A DNA stretch of 64,000 bases from Paracoccus sp. S3-43 (GCF_029027965.1 NZ_CP119082.1:1096001-1160000); one strand, 5' to 3'; counted from the stretch's first letter, positions 29,867 through 39,834 are shown. Notes: a model not told the origin generated them from the letters alone. Made by a program: numbers and translations.

Positions 29867-32800
29867 TCAGAATGTCAGTGTGACGGTCTTGGGCATGCCC
29901 CGCCCGATCAGGGCGGAGAGCTGGAAGATGCGGACGGTCAGCGTGTCGCCAGACCCGAGCGGCGCGCCCCAGTCGGCGGACTGCTGGGCGGCGGTGTAGA
30001 CCACGCTGGTGCTGGCGGCGGCCAAGGTTCGCTTGACGGCCGGGCCATCGAGGATCTCGACCTCGTAGGCTTCGACCTCCTCGGCGAGCGGCACCTCGCC
30101 GGCGCCCCAGTTGTCGGCCGAGAGGGATCGTGAACGGCGGGTCCAGCGGATCGTGAGATCGCCCGGTGTCCGGGGTCTTCGCCATGGCTGCTCGACATGA
30201 GCGACCGAGAACGGCCGGAGCCCCACGCCCTCGGGCGTGAAGGTGGTGGCAAGATAGGTCTCGTCGCTGGCCGGACGGCTTGCCGGGCCGATGCGCCAGT
30301 TCCAGGGAAGCCCGAGATCGGCCTCGGCGATCGGCAGCGAGGCAATGCTCTCGTCCAGCACCACGACCCGCGCCCCGGCTGGGACCGGATTGCCCATGGC
30401 GCCTTCCGTACCGCGCTGGCCGCGCAGGAGCCGGGTCAGACGATAGCGCCCCGGTGCGATCAGTTCGGCCGCCCCCGCCTGCACGATTTCCCAGATGCCT
30501 GGTGCGCTCTCGACGGCAAGTGCATTGGCGCCGCCGAACAGCGCCAGATCGGTGACGCTCTCCAGCGTGCCCGAAAGCAGGTCTACCACCAGCACGTTGC
30601 CGAGATCGAAGCGTGAGGTCGGTCCCGGCCAGAAATCCGAAACCAGGACGCCGATCCGTGCCCGACCGCCGAAGGTGGTCAGCAGCTCGAAGCCATCGGA
30701 CGAGCCGCTGCGGAACACCGCCATCTCGCCGGGCCATGGAACGGCATGGGCTGCGACGAAGGGACGATGCGCAGGCTGATCCTCACTCAGTTGCGGCAGG
30801 TCCATCAATATCGCGTCGGGCGCTCCGAACACGACCGGGCGCGTCAGCGAGGCGGCACGCGGATCGCCCGGCGGCAGATCGTAGGTCGCGCGGTCCTGGC
30901 GGATCGCCTCCACTCTGCGCGCCTCGGCATCTGCGACGGAGACGAGACGGAACTCGATCTCCCGCCCGTCATGGGCGAGCCGGATCACGTCGGCGGGATC
31001 GAGAGCCAGCCGCGAGGGTGGAAGGCGGAAGGCTGCGCTTTCGCGCCCGGTCCAGGCCTCGAGTAGCGCACGACGGCAGCGGCGTTCCGCCTCTTCGGGC
31101 GGCACCGCCATCGGAAAGCTCTCCGATGTGATCCGCGTCGTGTCGACCGTGATGCGCTGCGCCTCGACTAGCGCGGTGTCGTAATCCTCGTCGGCGCGGG
31201 CGATCTGCCACTTCAGCGCCTGCGGCAGCTCGGTTTCCTGGCTGCGGATCAGTTCCAGCACGTCACCCTCGCGGGTAGCTACGAGGTGATCGGGGTCGAT
31301 GGTCAAGACCGACGCCCGGCCACGCATCACGAAACGAATGATCCCTTCGGTCTCCACGGCGTCGAAACCAAAATGCCGCGACAGCGTGGTGATGGAGGCG
31401 CGTGGGCTTTCCAGTGCGCCGATGACATATCCCTCGACCGCGCCCCAGAGCCCGGAGACATCAATCCGATCCTCGGGCATGCCTGCCCGCAGGCAGAGGT
31501 GCCGCACGAGGGCGGCCAGCGAGACCGCGCCAAGGCGTCCGGTCAGCCAGTGGCCGAGCCGCCAGTTCGGACCGTCGGTCCAGACGCCGGTCAGTTCCGG
31601 GAAGAACGGATAGGGCCGTGCATCCCAGGTCCAGGCGGCGCATTCCGGGACATGAACCATCCGGTCGCCATAGACTGAGGACACCGGATTGTTCGCAGCC
31701 TCGCCCCACCAGAGATAGCTCGCCTCGAGATAGGCGCGCTGGATCGCATCGTCGCGCCAGCCCCGCGAGAAATGTGGCGTGAAGCTCTCGGAGGACTTCG
31801 GATCGAAGAAGACGTTGGGCTGGTTGGTGCCACGATCGATGGCGGGGCAGCCGAGTTCGGTGAACCGGATCGGCTTCGACTGCGGGACCCATGCCGTCGG
31901 CGTCGCGCTCTCCACCCCGCCCGGGCGGTCGTAATGCTGGTTCGACCACCAGGCGCGCAGATCCTTGTAGCGGAAGACCCACGGCTTTCCCGCTGCACCA
32001 TCGGTGATCGGCGTTCGCACCTGAGCCGACCGATCGGCGGCGCTGGCGTAGAACCAGTCGAAGCCTTCGCCACCCGCGATGTTCGCCTGCAGATACGCCC
32101 GATCGTAGATCGCGGGCCAGCTATCGGCGGCGTCGAGATGGTCGAACCCGTCCCGCCAGTCCGACAGCGGCATGTAGTTGTCGATCCCGACAAAATCGAT
32201 CTCCGGATCGGCCCAGAGCGGATCGAGGTGAAAGAACACGTCGCCGCTGCCATCGCTCGGCTGGTGCCCGAAATATTCCGACCAGTCGGCAGCGTAGCCA
32301 ATCTTCGTTCCAGTGCCCAGAATGGACCGGACATCAGCTGCCAGATCCCGATAGGCCTGCACGGCCGGATAGGTGGATACGCCCGAGCGGATGGTGGTGA
32401 GCCCCGGCATTTCCGAGCCGATCAGGAAGGCGTCCACACCGCCTGCGGCGGCGCAGAGATGGGCATAGTGCAGCACCATCCGCCGCAGGCCCCAATCGCC
32501 CGATGGGCCGGTCCAGACGACCGATTGGCCCGAGACGCTGAAACTCGCTGGCGTCGCCGTACCGAAAAGCGCCGAAACCTGTGCCGCGCCGGCGGCGGTC
32601 TTGTCGACCGATCCCACATAATCCGCTGCGGGGGAACAGGTGATCCGCCCCCGCCAGGGGAATGCGGCCTGGCCGGTCTCGGCAGCATTGTCGGAATACG
32701 GGTTCGGCAGCGCGTTGCCGGGCGGCACGTCCATCAGAATGAACGGATAGAAGGTGACGCGCAGCCCGCGCGCCTTCATCTCCCGGATGGCCTGCACGAC

Positions 32801-33832
32801 GGCGAAGTCGGACGGCGTGCCGCCATAGACCGGGCGATCCTGATCGTCGCGGCTGACGAGGAAGGCATTGGCGCGGCTGACGCCGTTGACCGACCAGGAC
32901 AGAGGCGTGGTCGACTTGGCTGACACCTCGACGCCGGGCCGCACCTTGCAGGATCCCGCGCGCAGATCGTCGCCGAACCAGGCGACGACGAGGCTGACGC
33001 CCTCGACCGCGGGCGCCATGGCCTGCAGCCGGTCCAGCGCCTCCACCATGTCGGTGGAGTCGGCCAGCGCGTTCAGGTTCTCTGCCTGCGTCGCACCACC
33101 ATCCGTCTTGCGGATGGCCTGCGTGGCATAGGTGAACTCGCCCGATGCCGGGATCATGGTGACGGCGCGGATCAGCCCCTCGGCGGTGTCGGGATCGGCC
33201 AACGGACGAAACACCTCGAAGGAGAGCTGCGGCAGGCGGTTGCCATAGGTCGAGAGCGCCAGTTCCTCGAACACCACATAGGCCGTGCCGCGATAGGCGG
33301 GAGTGTTGGCCGCGCCCATCCTGGCCGCAATGAACGGGTCCGCCGTCTGTGCCTCGTCGCCCGGATACCAGCGCCAGGTGACGCCGGAGAGGTCCATCGG
33401 CTTGCCGTCGGCCCAGATGCGCCCGATGCCGGTGATCGGGCCCTCGCAGAGCGCGACCGCGAAACTCGCATAGTAGAGATACTCGGTCGTCTTGACCTTG
33501 CCGCCGCCGCCGCCCTTGCCGCCGCCCTGCGTGGTGGTCTTCGTCTCCTCGCGGAAATCCGTCGCCCAGATGATGTTGCCGCCCATCCGCATGCGGCCGT
33601 AGAGCCGCGGGATAACCGCGCCCTCGGTGGCAGAGGTGATGCGCAGCGTGTCGAGCCGCGGCCCATCGATGCGCTGCGCCGGCGCGAGCGAGGAGACGAT
33701 CCAGCCATCGACGGCGGAGCCGATGGTCGAGCCGACAAAGCCGCCGATGGTCGCGGCTGACAGCCCGAGGATGCTGCCGCCGATCGAGCCGCCGATGGCG
33801 GTGCCCACGGCGCCGAGAACGAGGGTGGCCAT
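29867..33832 (-). CDS. GTA gp15-like baseplate hub/megatron protein with TIM-barrel-like domain
   Basis: 1321 residues. The N terminus is a Gly-rich membrane-like stretch (LGAVGTAIGGSIGGSILGLS). The middle (about 400-720) contains a glycoside hydrolase/TIM-barrel-like domain (DFVGIDNYMPLSDWRDG, WPAIYDRAYLQANIAGGEGFDW) as in Rhodobacter GTA ORFg15, and the C-terminal third has fibronectin-like beta domains. In GTAs and siphophages this protein forms the tail-tip hub that contacts the cell envelope. A typical length for the family is about 1300. Confidence 0.9.
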   Translation of the reverse strand: MATLVLGAVGTAIGGSIGGSILGLSAATIGGFVGSTIGSAVDGWIVSSLAPAQRIDGPRLDTLRITSATEGAVIPRLYGRMRMGGNIIWATDFREETKTTTQGGGKGGGGGKVKTTEYLYYASFAVALCEGPITGIGRIWADGKPMDLSGVTWRWYPGDEAQTADPFIAARMGAANTPAYRGTAYVVFEELALSTYGNRLPQLSFEVFRPLADPDTAEGLIRAVTMIPASGEFTYATQAIRKTDGGATQAENLNALADSTDMVEALDRLQAMAPAVEGVSLVVAWFGDDLRAGSCKVRPGVEVSAKSTTPLSWSVNGVSRANAFLVSRDDQDRPVYGGTPSDFAVVQAIREMKARGLRVTFYPFILMDVPPGNALPNPYSDNAAETGQAAFPWRGRITCSPAADYVGSVDKTAAGAAQVSALFGTATPASFSVSGQSVVWTGPSGDWGLRRMVLHYAHLCAAAGGVDAFLIGSEMPGLTTIRSGVSTYPAVQAYRDLAADVRSILGTGTKIGYAADWSEYFGHQPSDGSGDVFFHLDPLWADPEIDFVGIDNYMPLSDWRDGFDHLDAADSWPAIYDRAYLQANIAGGEGFDWFYASAADRSAQVRTPITDGAAGKPWVFRYKDLRAWWSNQHYDRPGGVESATPTAWVPQSKPIRFTELGCPAIDRGTNQPNVFFDPKSSESFTPHFSRGWRDDAIQRAYLEASYLWWGEAANNPVSSVYGDRMVHVPECAAWTWDARPYPFFPELTGVWTDGPNWRLGHWLTGRLGAVSLAALVRHLCLRAGMPEDRIDVSGLWGAVEGYVIGALESPRASITTLSRHFGFDAVETEGIIRFVMRGRASVLTIDPDHLVATREGDVLELIRSQETELPQALKWQIARADEDYDTALVEAQRITVDTTRITSESFPMAVPPEEAERRCRRALLEAWTGRESAAFRLPPSRLALDPADVIRLAHDGREIEFRLVSVADAEARRVEAIRQDRATYDLPPGDPRAASLTRPVVFGAPDAILMDLPQLSEDQPAHRPFVAAHAVPWPGEMAVFRSGSSDGFELLTTFGGRARIGVLVSDFWPGPTSRFDLGNVLVVDLLSGTLESVTDLALFGGANALAVESAPGIWEIVQAGAAELIAPGRYRLTRLLRGQRGTEGAMGNPVPAGARVVVLDESIASLPIAEADLGLPWNWRIGPASRPASDETYLATTFTPEGVGLRPFSVAHVEQPWRRPRTPGDLTIRWTRRSRSLSADNWGAGEVPLAEEVEAYEVEILDGPAVKRTLAAASTSVVYTAAQQSADWGAPLGSGDTLTVRIFQLSALIGRGMPKTVTLTF

Positions 33833-33841
33833 GTGTGGATC

Positions 33842-34288
33842 TCAGCGTTGCGGGAACAGGAAAGCGAAGGCGATGCGCCGCCGCCAGGATTGGGTGAGCG
33901 GCTCCTCGATCACGCCGAGCCGCTCGTAGGCGTGGACGAAGGCGGCGGGCGTGGTGAGGATCCCGACATGTTTGGCGATGGCCCGGGGCTTCATCCGGAA
34001 GAGGAGCAGTGCTCCGGGACCGATTTCGGCGGGCAGCACCTCGATCATCATCCGCCGCGCGCCCTCGGCCAGCACCTCGCGCGGCCCGGTTTCGCCCCAA
34101 TCGCGGCTGTAGGGCGGGATCGGGAACGGCTCGGGACCGACGACCTCGCGCCAGACGCCGCGGGCCAGCCCGAGGCAATCGCAGCCGACACCGCGCAGGC
34201 TGGCTTGGTCGTGGTACGGCGTGCCCAGCCATGACCGCGCGATGGCGATGACGCGGGCGGGGTCGGCCAATGCGAGGGGTTGCGTCAC
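33842..34288 (-). CDS. NlpC/P60 family tail peptidase (GTA gp14-like)
   Basis: 148 residues. The NlpC/P60 fold has the catalytic cysteine C38 in GVGCDCLGLARG and the histidine in KHVGIL. It is thought to open peptidoglycan during DNA entry. GTG start at 34288 overlaps the preceding stop (GTGA). The order gp12-gp13-gp14-gp15 is the same as in the Rhodobacter GTA. Confidence 0.9.
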   Translation of the reverse strand: MTQPLALADPARVIAIARSWLGTPYHDQASLRGVGCDCLGLARGVWREVVGPEPFPIPPYSRDWGETGPREVLAEGARRMMIEVLPAEIGPGALLLFRMKPRAIAKHVGILTTPAAFVHAYERLGVIEEPLTQSWRRRIAFAFLFPQR

Positions 34289-35169
34289 AGCACGCCTCCC
34301 TCGTGCCCGCCATCCTTCGTGGCGTAGCGCAGAACGGCATCCTGGCCGGGGATGTGCGGGAAACCCCGGAAGTTGGCGGTGTTCGCGAACTTCGCCCCGC
34401 AGGTCTCCATGCGCTTGTCGCAGCCCGCGCGGATGATGAAGGCGTCGCCCTCTGCGATCCCCCGCACCGGCGCTTCGAGCAGGGTCAGGATCGCCACGCC
34501 GTCCGTCGCGTCGTGGCCAAGCACCTCGGCCTGACGCCCCGCGTTGGAGCCGCTGGTCCATTCGATGGTGCCGAAAGTGAACCAGCCCGCCTCGAACCCG
34601 CCGAGCCCCGAGGCGGTGAAGGCCCGGTCGCGCAGGAGATCGATGACGGCGCCGGTTCCCTTGAAGGCGGTAGCCTCCAGCTCGACGCCGCAGCGCGCAT
34701 CGCCAAGCGCGGCATCGCAGGTCGCCTGGAAGGTCCGCCCGACCGTCTGGCCGAGCACATGGGCGAGCGACCGCACCTCGGCCACAAAGGCGAGCCGCCC
34801 GCGCCGGATCTGGCCGATGGCGCCGCGTCGCATCAGCACGCGCTGGCCCGTGTCGGCCCAGTTCACGCGCCAGACCTCGACCTCAGCGTTGTCCCAGCGG
34901 CCGTCGAGGATGTCGGTCTCGGTAATCCGGTCCGAGGTCAGCACGCCTTCGGCGTCCTGCGCATCGACCGACAGGTCGGAGCCGGAGCGCACCTCGGAGG
35001 CCGTGAGCCCGCTCGCGGGCTCGAAGTCGGTCCCGTCAAAGCTGAGCGTCCGGTCGTGGTCGGTGAAACCGAAGGTGACGCCATCGGCGCGCGTGATCCG
35101 CCAGCACCAGGCGAGCGTGGTCGTGCCCTCGTCGAGATGGGCCTGCATCGCGGGGTCGAGGGTCTTCAT
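34285..35169 (-). CDS. DUF2163 tail protein (GTA gp13-like)
   Basis: 294 residues. It matches the DUF2163/phage_BR0599 family: LDEGTTTLAWCWRITRADGVTFGFTDHD near the N terminus and a C-terminal cysteine cluster GCDKRMETCGAKFANTANFRGFPHIPG. In GTA structures it links the distal tail protein to the hub. The ATG at 35169 overlaps the preceding gene stop by four bases. Both ends are coupled to neighbours. Confidence 0.9.
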   Translation of the reverse strand: MKTLDPAMQAHLDEGTTTLAWCWRITRADGVTFGFTDHDRTLSFDGTDFEPASGLTASEVRSGSDLSVDAQDAEGVLTSDRITETDILDGRWDNAEVEVWRVNWADTGQRVLMRRGAIGQIRRGRLAFVAEVRSLAHVLGQTVGRTFQATCDAALGDARCGVELEATAFKGTGAVIDLLRDRAFTASGLGGFEAGWFTFGTIEWTSGSNAGRQAEVLGHDATDGVAILTLLEAPVRGIAEGDAFIIRAGCDKRMETCGAKFANTANFRGFPHIPGQDAVLRYATKDGGHEGGVL

Positions 35170-35792
35170 CGGCGCAGTTCCAGCAGCGGGATGGAGGTGA
35201 TCGAGCCGAGCCGCTCGAGGTCGAGCGTCACGTCGAGCGCATCGGCGTCGAAGCGGACCGGCACATCGAACTCGAAGCCCGCGGTGATCGCGACGCCAGA
35301 GCCCGGCGCCGCAGCGAAGGTGACGAGGCCCGTCGTGACGTCGACCGACCAGCCGGAGAGCTGCTCTACATCCGACAGCGCGATACGCACGGTTCCGGTC
35401 ACCGGCTTCGTGATGGCGCGTGTCCAGGACTGCGCGCCGGAGGTGTAGCGCTTGACCAGCTGAAAGGCGGTCGTCGTGCCGTCGCCTGTGCCGATCGCTT
35501 GGTCGGTGGGCGACGGCGTGCCCGAGGGCAGGCAGGACTTGTGGTCGCCCCAGTCCTTGAAGCGGAAACCGTGGAGCCGACCGTTGCGCGCTTCGAAGAA
35601 GGCGACCACCGCCGCCAGATCGTCGGCGCGGCGGATGCCGTAGGCGACATCGTAGCGGCGGCGCGAGTTGGCCCAGCTGGCGTTCCGCTCCTCGTCGCCC
35701 GAGGCGAGCTCGACGATCTGGGTGCGCCGCTCGGGCCCGCCCCGCGCGCCGCGGCTGATGTTGTCGGGGAACCGAACCTCGTGAAACGCCAT
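35166..35792 (-). CDS. DUF2460 distal tail protein (GTA gp12-like)
   Basis: 208 residues. It is recognised by FHEVRFPDNISRGARGGPERRT at the N terminus and GIRRADDLAAVVAFFEARNGRLHGFRFKDW, both typical of DUF2460. It probably forms the hexameric distal tail ring. The ATG at 35792 overlaps the tape measure stop by one base (TGATG); a GTG three bases upstream is an alternative. Confidence 0.9.
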   Translation of the reverse strand: MAFHEVRFPDNISRGARGGPERRTQIVELASGDEERNASWANSRRRYDVAYGIRRADDLAAVVAFFEARNGRLHGFRFKDWGDHKSCLPSGTPSPTDQAIGTGDGTTTAFQLVKRYTSGAQSWTRAITKPVTGTVRIALSDVEQLSGWSVDVTTGLVTFAAAPGSGVAITAGFEFDVPVRFDADALDVTLDLERLGSITSIPLLELRR

Positions 35793-38209
35793 CACATGCC
35801 CCTCCGCCCGAGCGAGACCGCACGGGCAATGTCGGCCGCAACCTGCGTGCGGGACTGCCGGAAGCTCTCGGCGTCGCGGGCCATGATGGTGACGTTGACC
35901 CCGCCGCCTGCGCCGTAGCTCTGGGCCTCGCGGCGCGACAGAACCCGCTCACCGCGCTGCAGGATCGCGGGCACCTCGTCGTGGCGAAGTCCGGCCATGC
36001 CGCCGCCATGCATGCGCGGCGCTGCGGCGAAGGCCATGGCCGGGACCATGCGGGACGACCCAGCCGAGCCGACCATGCCGCCCGCATGCAGGACGCTGGC
36101 GAAGATGCCGCCCGCCCCGGAGAACACGCCGGAGAGCGCGTTGGCGATCGGCCCGAGAATGAACCGCCGCGCCGCCAGCTGGGCGAGATCGGCGATCATC
36201 GACGTGACCATATCGCGGAAGTCGAGCTTGCCGGTCTTCACGAACTGGCCCACCGCGTTCTCGGCCGACTGGAAGGCGCCGACGAGGCTCTGGCCGATGT
36301 CGCCGCCGATCTCGCGCGCCTTGCTGGCGTAGTCCGACAGCGCCGCCGTGACCGCCTGCCAGCCGGTGACGGCGGCCTCGGTCGCGGGCTCTGCCGCAGC
36401 GGCGGCAGCTCCGGCCGCCGCGCCTGCACCTGTCGCGGCGCGGCCGGCTTCACCAAGCGCCGTCTCCAGCCGTTCGGCCGCGCCTGTGGCCTCGGTCAGC
36501 GCATCGGCGCTCGCCTCGTCGGTGCCGCGCACCGCATCGCGCAGGGCCTGCCAGCTTTCGAGTGGGGCGCGGGCCCCTTCCGCCAGATCGCGCGCGGCGC
36601 CCCTATAGAGGTTGGCGGACTCGAGCGCCCGGTTCGCCGCGTCGGTCAGACCAAGGTCGGGCGCGGTCAGCGGGTTGTCCTCGAAAGCCCTATCAAAGGC
36701 TGCCTGCGCCGCTGTCGTGGCAGCACTGGCCGCGCCCTCGAACCGGTTCTCGATCTCACCGAGGTCGAGGTCGGGCACCAGCGTGATGCGCCGCTCCGAC
36801 CCGAGCGCTTCGAGCCCTTGGTTGATGCCGCCGATGAAGCCATTGATGCGCGAGACCACGCCGTTCAGCATCGCCTCGACGCCGTCGACCAGGCTGTTTG
36901 CGGCCTGGAACGCCAGATCGCCGATGGCGGCGGGCAGCAGGCCCCAGATCGCCTTGATGGTCTCGTAGGCCCCCTCGAACGTGTTCGCGGCGGTGTTCCC
37001 GAAACCGACGACGCTCTCGATGGCGCTCTGCATGCCCGAGGCGGCGTCGGCCTTCAGATCGAAGAACATCGCCGTGGCGGCCGCACCCGCCGCCGCCGCG
37101 CCCATCCTGATCCGCTCCCAGACCTCGACGGCGACGTCCTTCAGGAGCGACATCGCCTCTCCAAAGCCGCCCGCGCCGGAGACGAGACGGGTGAACTGGT
37201 AGACGAGCTCGCCCGCACCGACGATCAGCGCGCCGATACCGGTACGGATCAGCGCCCCACGCAGAACGACCAGCGCCGTAGCGAGGCCCCGGACCGAGAG
37301 CGCCGCAGCGGCCATGCCGGCGACCCAGCGTCCCGCGAGGAAGGCGGCGAAGGTCGCGGCATAGGTGGTCAGGCGGCCGATGTTGTCGAAGAGGCCACGG
37401 ATGGCGATGCCGAGCGGCCCGGTGCGGCTGGCAACCGCCGCCATGGCGTTGGCGACGGCTTCCAGCGCGGGGGCCGCGGCGACGGCCAGCTGGTTCGACA
37501 ACCCGCGCCAGATCAGCCCGAGCCGGGAGATCGCGTCGTTCGTCCGCTCGATCTGGTCGGCATCCTGTTCAGAGACGACCACACCAAAAGCGAGCACGTC
37601 CTCTGTCGCCTGGCGCAGCGTCGCCGTGTCGATCCGCGACATGGCGATCGAGCCTTCCTCGCCGAACAGCTGACCCGCGACGGCCGCACGTTCGGCGACG
37701 GGCACGAAGCTCTCGATGGCCGCGTTGATCGCGCCGACCCGCTGATCCAGCGGCAGGGCGATAAGCTCGTTCGCCGAGAGCCCGAGCCGGTCGAGCGCAT
37801 CGGCGGCGGGGCCGGTCCCGGCGGCCGCCTGGCTGAGACGGCGCGTCAGATCCTTGGTGGCCTGCTCGATGCCGGACATGGAAACGCCCGCCAGCTCGCC
37901 CGCGCGCTCCAGCGTCTGGATCGAGGCGACCGTGGTGCCGAGCGACTGGGCGAGCTTGGCCTGCGCATCGACCGTCTGCAGCCCGGAGCGGATCATCGCC
38001 ACGCCAGCGGCTGCGGCAGCCGCCACGGCGGCAGCGGCGGCGACGCGAACCCGACGCGCGAAGCCAGCGAGCCGGGTGTTCGCCGCCTCCATCTCCCGGC
38101 TCAGCCGGCCGAAGCCGCGCGCGCCGGCCTCGCCAACACCTTCCAGTTCGGCGCGCACCTGCCGTCCGCCCACGGCGGCGAGGCGGACAGAAACGCGCTT
38201 CTCAGCCAT
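35792..38209 (-). CDS. Phage tail tape measure protein
   Basis: 805 residues, mostly helical, with long Ala-rich stretches and several hydrophobic segments (about 55-75, 255-340). The start MAEKRVSVRLAAVGGRQVRAELEGVGEAG is typical of alphaproteobacterial tape measures. It sets tail length and may help DNA eject through the inner membrane. Its start overlaps the end of the -1 frame chaperone extension by 8 nt, the expected position directly downstream of a frameshifted chaperone pair. Confidence 0.9.
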   Translation of the reverse strand: MAEKRVSVRLAAVGGRQVRAELEGVGEAGARGFGRLSREMEAANTRLAGFARRVRVAAAAAVAAAAAAGVAMIRSGLQTVDAQAKLAQSLGTTVASIQTLERAGELAGVSMSGIEQATKDLTRRLSQAAAGTGPAADALDRLGLSANELIALPLDQRVGAINAAIESFVPVAERAAVAGQLFGEEGSIAMSRIDTATLRQATEDVLAFGVVVSEQDADQIERTNDAISRLGLIWRGLSNQLAVAAAPALEAVANAMAAVASRTGPLGIAIRGLFDNIGRLTTYAATFAAFLAGRWVAGMAAAALSVRGLATALVVLRGALIRTGIGALIVGAGELVYQFTRLVSGAGGFGEAMSLLKDVAVEVWERIRMGAAAAGAAATAMFFDLKADAASGMQSAIESVVGFGNTAANTFEGAYETIKAIWGLLPAAIGDLAFQAANSLVDGVEAMLNGVVSRINGFIGGINQGLEALGSERRITLVPDLDLGEIENRFEGAASAATTAAQAAFDRAFEDNPLTAPDLGLTDAANRALESANLYRGAARDLAEGARAPLESWQALRDAVRGTDEASADALTEATGAAERLETALGEAGRAATGAGAAAGAAAAAAEPATEAAVTGWQAVTAALSDYASKAREIGGDIGQSLVGAFQSAENAVGQFVKTGKLDFRDMVTSMIADLAQLAARRFILGPIANALSGVFSGAGGIFASVLHAGGMVGSAGSSRMVPAMAFAAAPRMHGGGMAGLRHDEVPAILQRGERVLSRREAQSYGAGGGVNVTIMARDAESFRQSRTQVAADIARAVSLGRRGM

Positions 38210-38866
38210 TGGAATGATCCATCTGTTCGTTGAGTTTGGCGACCATCACCGCTTCGATGACGGGCAGCAGTTCGGCCATGGCCAGCGGGGGCACGCCGAG
38301 CGCGTCACCGAGCCCCAGCGCCGCCGACATGTCCCAGCCGATCACCGCGCCGGGCAACACGCGGAGTTGTCCGCCGAGGCGGCCGACCAGGTCCCAGACC
38401 TGCCAACCCTCCGGCGTTTCCGGACGGTTCAGCCGCGCCGGGCAGTCCGGGCAGGCTTGCGGGCAGGCTTGGCAGTAGCGCTCGCCCCCGCCGAAGGACC
38501 ATTCGGCGAGGGCGCGGAGGCGTTTTTTTCCTGCTCCAGCAGCAGACCCTTGGAGACGTAGGTCAGCTGGAACGCCTCGAAGATCGGCCAGATGTCGAGC
38601 AGCGCGTCGATGGCCTCGGGGCTCGGATCGATGGGGTTGCCGTCCGCGTCCCCGATGCCCTCCCAGGCGAGCACCGCCCGCCGCGCCAGCGCCTTGGCGA
38701 AGGCGACCGCGCGCTCCTCGTCGGAAGCCTCCTCGGGCACCGCCTCGACGACCGGATCGCTGCGGGTCGCCACCATCAGCGCCGTGGTCAGCGGGCGCAG
38801 CTCCACGCGGACGCCGGGTGCAAGATCATGCCAGCGCGGTTCATTCGTCAGGTCGAGCGTGAGCAT
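38202..38866 (-). CDS. Tail assembly chaperone, predicted -1 frameshift product (GT-like)
   Basis: Predicted fusion of about 221 residues: 115 from the ATG at 38866 to the slippery site, then 106 in the -1 frame to TGA 38202-38204. The -1 part has no start of its own and contains a CxxCxxxCxxC cluster (YCQACPQACPDCPARLNRPE), then GWQVWDLVGRLGGQLRVLPG and PPLAMAELLPVIEAVM, ending just inside the tape measure start. Lambda G/GT and many siphophages make the same kind of pair at this position. The frame arithmetic is exact; frameshifting itself is inferred. Confidence 0.7.
38429..38866 (-). CDS. Tail assembly chaperone, zero-frame product (G-like)
   Basis: 145 residues. N-terminal beta-rich part (LTLDLTNEPRWHDLAPGVRVELRPL), then helices typical of GTA gp10-type proteins (AVAFAKALARRAVLAWEGIGDADG, PEAIDALLDIWPIFEAFQLTYV). 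The tail after LLLEQEKN is low-complexity Ala/Lys/Pro, as expected for sequence downstream of a frameshift site. It lies 2 nt downstream of the tail tube gene. Confidence 0.8.
   Translation of the reverse strand: MLTLDLTNEPRWHDLAPGVRVELRPLTTALMVATRSDPVVEAVPEEASDEERAVAFAKALARRAVLAWEGIGDADGNPIDPSPEAIDALLDIWPIFEAFQLTYVSKGLLLEQEKNASAPSPNGPSAGASATAKPARKPARTARRG
38522..38530 (-). promoter_or_regulatory. Slippery heptamer A AAA AAC for programmed -1 frameshifting
   Basis: On the minus strand the chaperone codons GAA AAA AAC contain X-XXY-YYZ in the correct phase. Slipping one base back gives AAA AAA and then the -1 frame codon CGC. No other run of seven A occurs in the tail genes. Confidence 0.72.
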
Positions 38867-38868
38867 CG

Positions 38869-39810
38869 TCAATACACCTCGATGTCGTTGATCAGGGTTG
38901 CGGTGCACATCCGGCCGACCACGCTGTCCCGAGCGGCCTGCCAGTCGAAGGTCGCCTGCACCCCCTGCGGCCCGGAGATCTCGATCCGCGGGCGCGGCAG
39001 GTAGACGGCGTGCACGGTGAAGGTGAAGCTCTCGCCGGACGGCAGGACATAGGCGAATTCCATCTCGCAAGCCTCGCCGTTGATCGCCTGCGTCACCAGC
39101 GTCTGGTCGGCAAAGCGCACCTCGATCCGACCCGTGAGCGCCGCAATGGACGGGTCCGCGCCGTCGATGCGCCCGTCCGAGCGGATCGTCTCGATCCGGT
39201 CGAGGTTGTTGGCATAGGTGATGTCGGCCGAGACCACGTTGCCGAGGGCGGTGCCATTGCGCGTGATCGCGCCGTTGAAATGACCGAAGCGCTTCAGCTC
39301 CAGCGCGGCAGGCGTCCCGGCGCCGGTCGTCGTGCCCACCGTCTCGCCCTGCGCCACCAGCCGCGCCGTCGCGGTCAGCAGGCCCGAGCGCTGCATCTGC
39401 CAGGTGATCTGGTCGAGCACGCAGCCGGAATACATCGCATAGCGCGGAACCTCCGGCATGCCGGTTTCGATCGACATGCTGGGCAGCGTCCACGACCCCG
39501 ACTGGAACTCGTGGCTGTACGGCGCTTCCGCGCCCGTGGTCGTCGGCGCGCCGAAGGCCGCCTTCAGCCAGAAGCCGAAGGCCTCCGCGTCGAGCGGCAC
39601 GACGACATCGCCGTCGGCCGTCACCGCATCCTTGATCGGCGCCAGCGGATCACGACCGTAGCCCAGCAGTTCCGAGTTCAGCAGCGGTTGCTCCGCGCCG
39701 AGCGAGGTGCTGGCGAAGGGCATGCGGGTGAAGCCGCCCACGGGCGGCGTTCCATAGGTCGTCTCGAACGCAAGCGCCATCAGCGCCCGCGCCCCCTGGG
39801 CTCGTGCCAT
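38869..39810 (-). CDS. Phage tail tube (major tail) protein
   Basis: 313 residues, beta-rich. N-terminal ALMALAFETTYGTPPVGGF is typical of lambda gpV/TTP-like tail tube proteins of alphaproteobacterial phages; the C-terminal half (SFTFTVHAVYLPRPRIEISGPQG) may be an Ig-like or second tube domain. Its position, after the tail-completion gene and immediately before the chaperone pair, fits. Start ATG at 39810 with GGAGAA upstream. Confidence 0.85.
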   Translation of the reverse strand: MARAQGARALMALAFETTYGTPPVGGFTRMPFASTSLGAEQPLLNSELLGYGRDPLAPIKDAVTADGDVVVPLDAEAFGFWLKAAFGAPTTTGAEAPYSHEFQSGSWTLPSMSIETGMPEVPRYAMYSGCVLDQITWQMQRSGLLTATARLVAQGETVGTTTGAGTPAALELKRFGHFNGAITRNGTALGNVVSADITYANNLDRIETIRSDGRIDGADPSIAALTGRIEVRFADQTLVTQAINGEACEMEFAYVLPSGESFTFTVHAVYLPRPRIEISGPQGVQATFDWQAARDSVVGRMCTATLINDIEVY

Positions 39811-39834
39811 GGTGTTCTCCTCGGGTTTTCGGGG

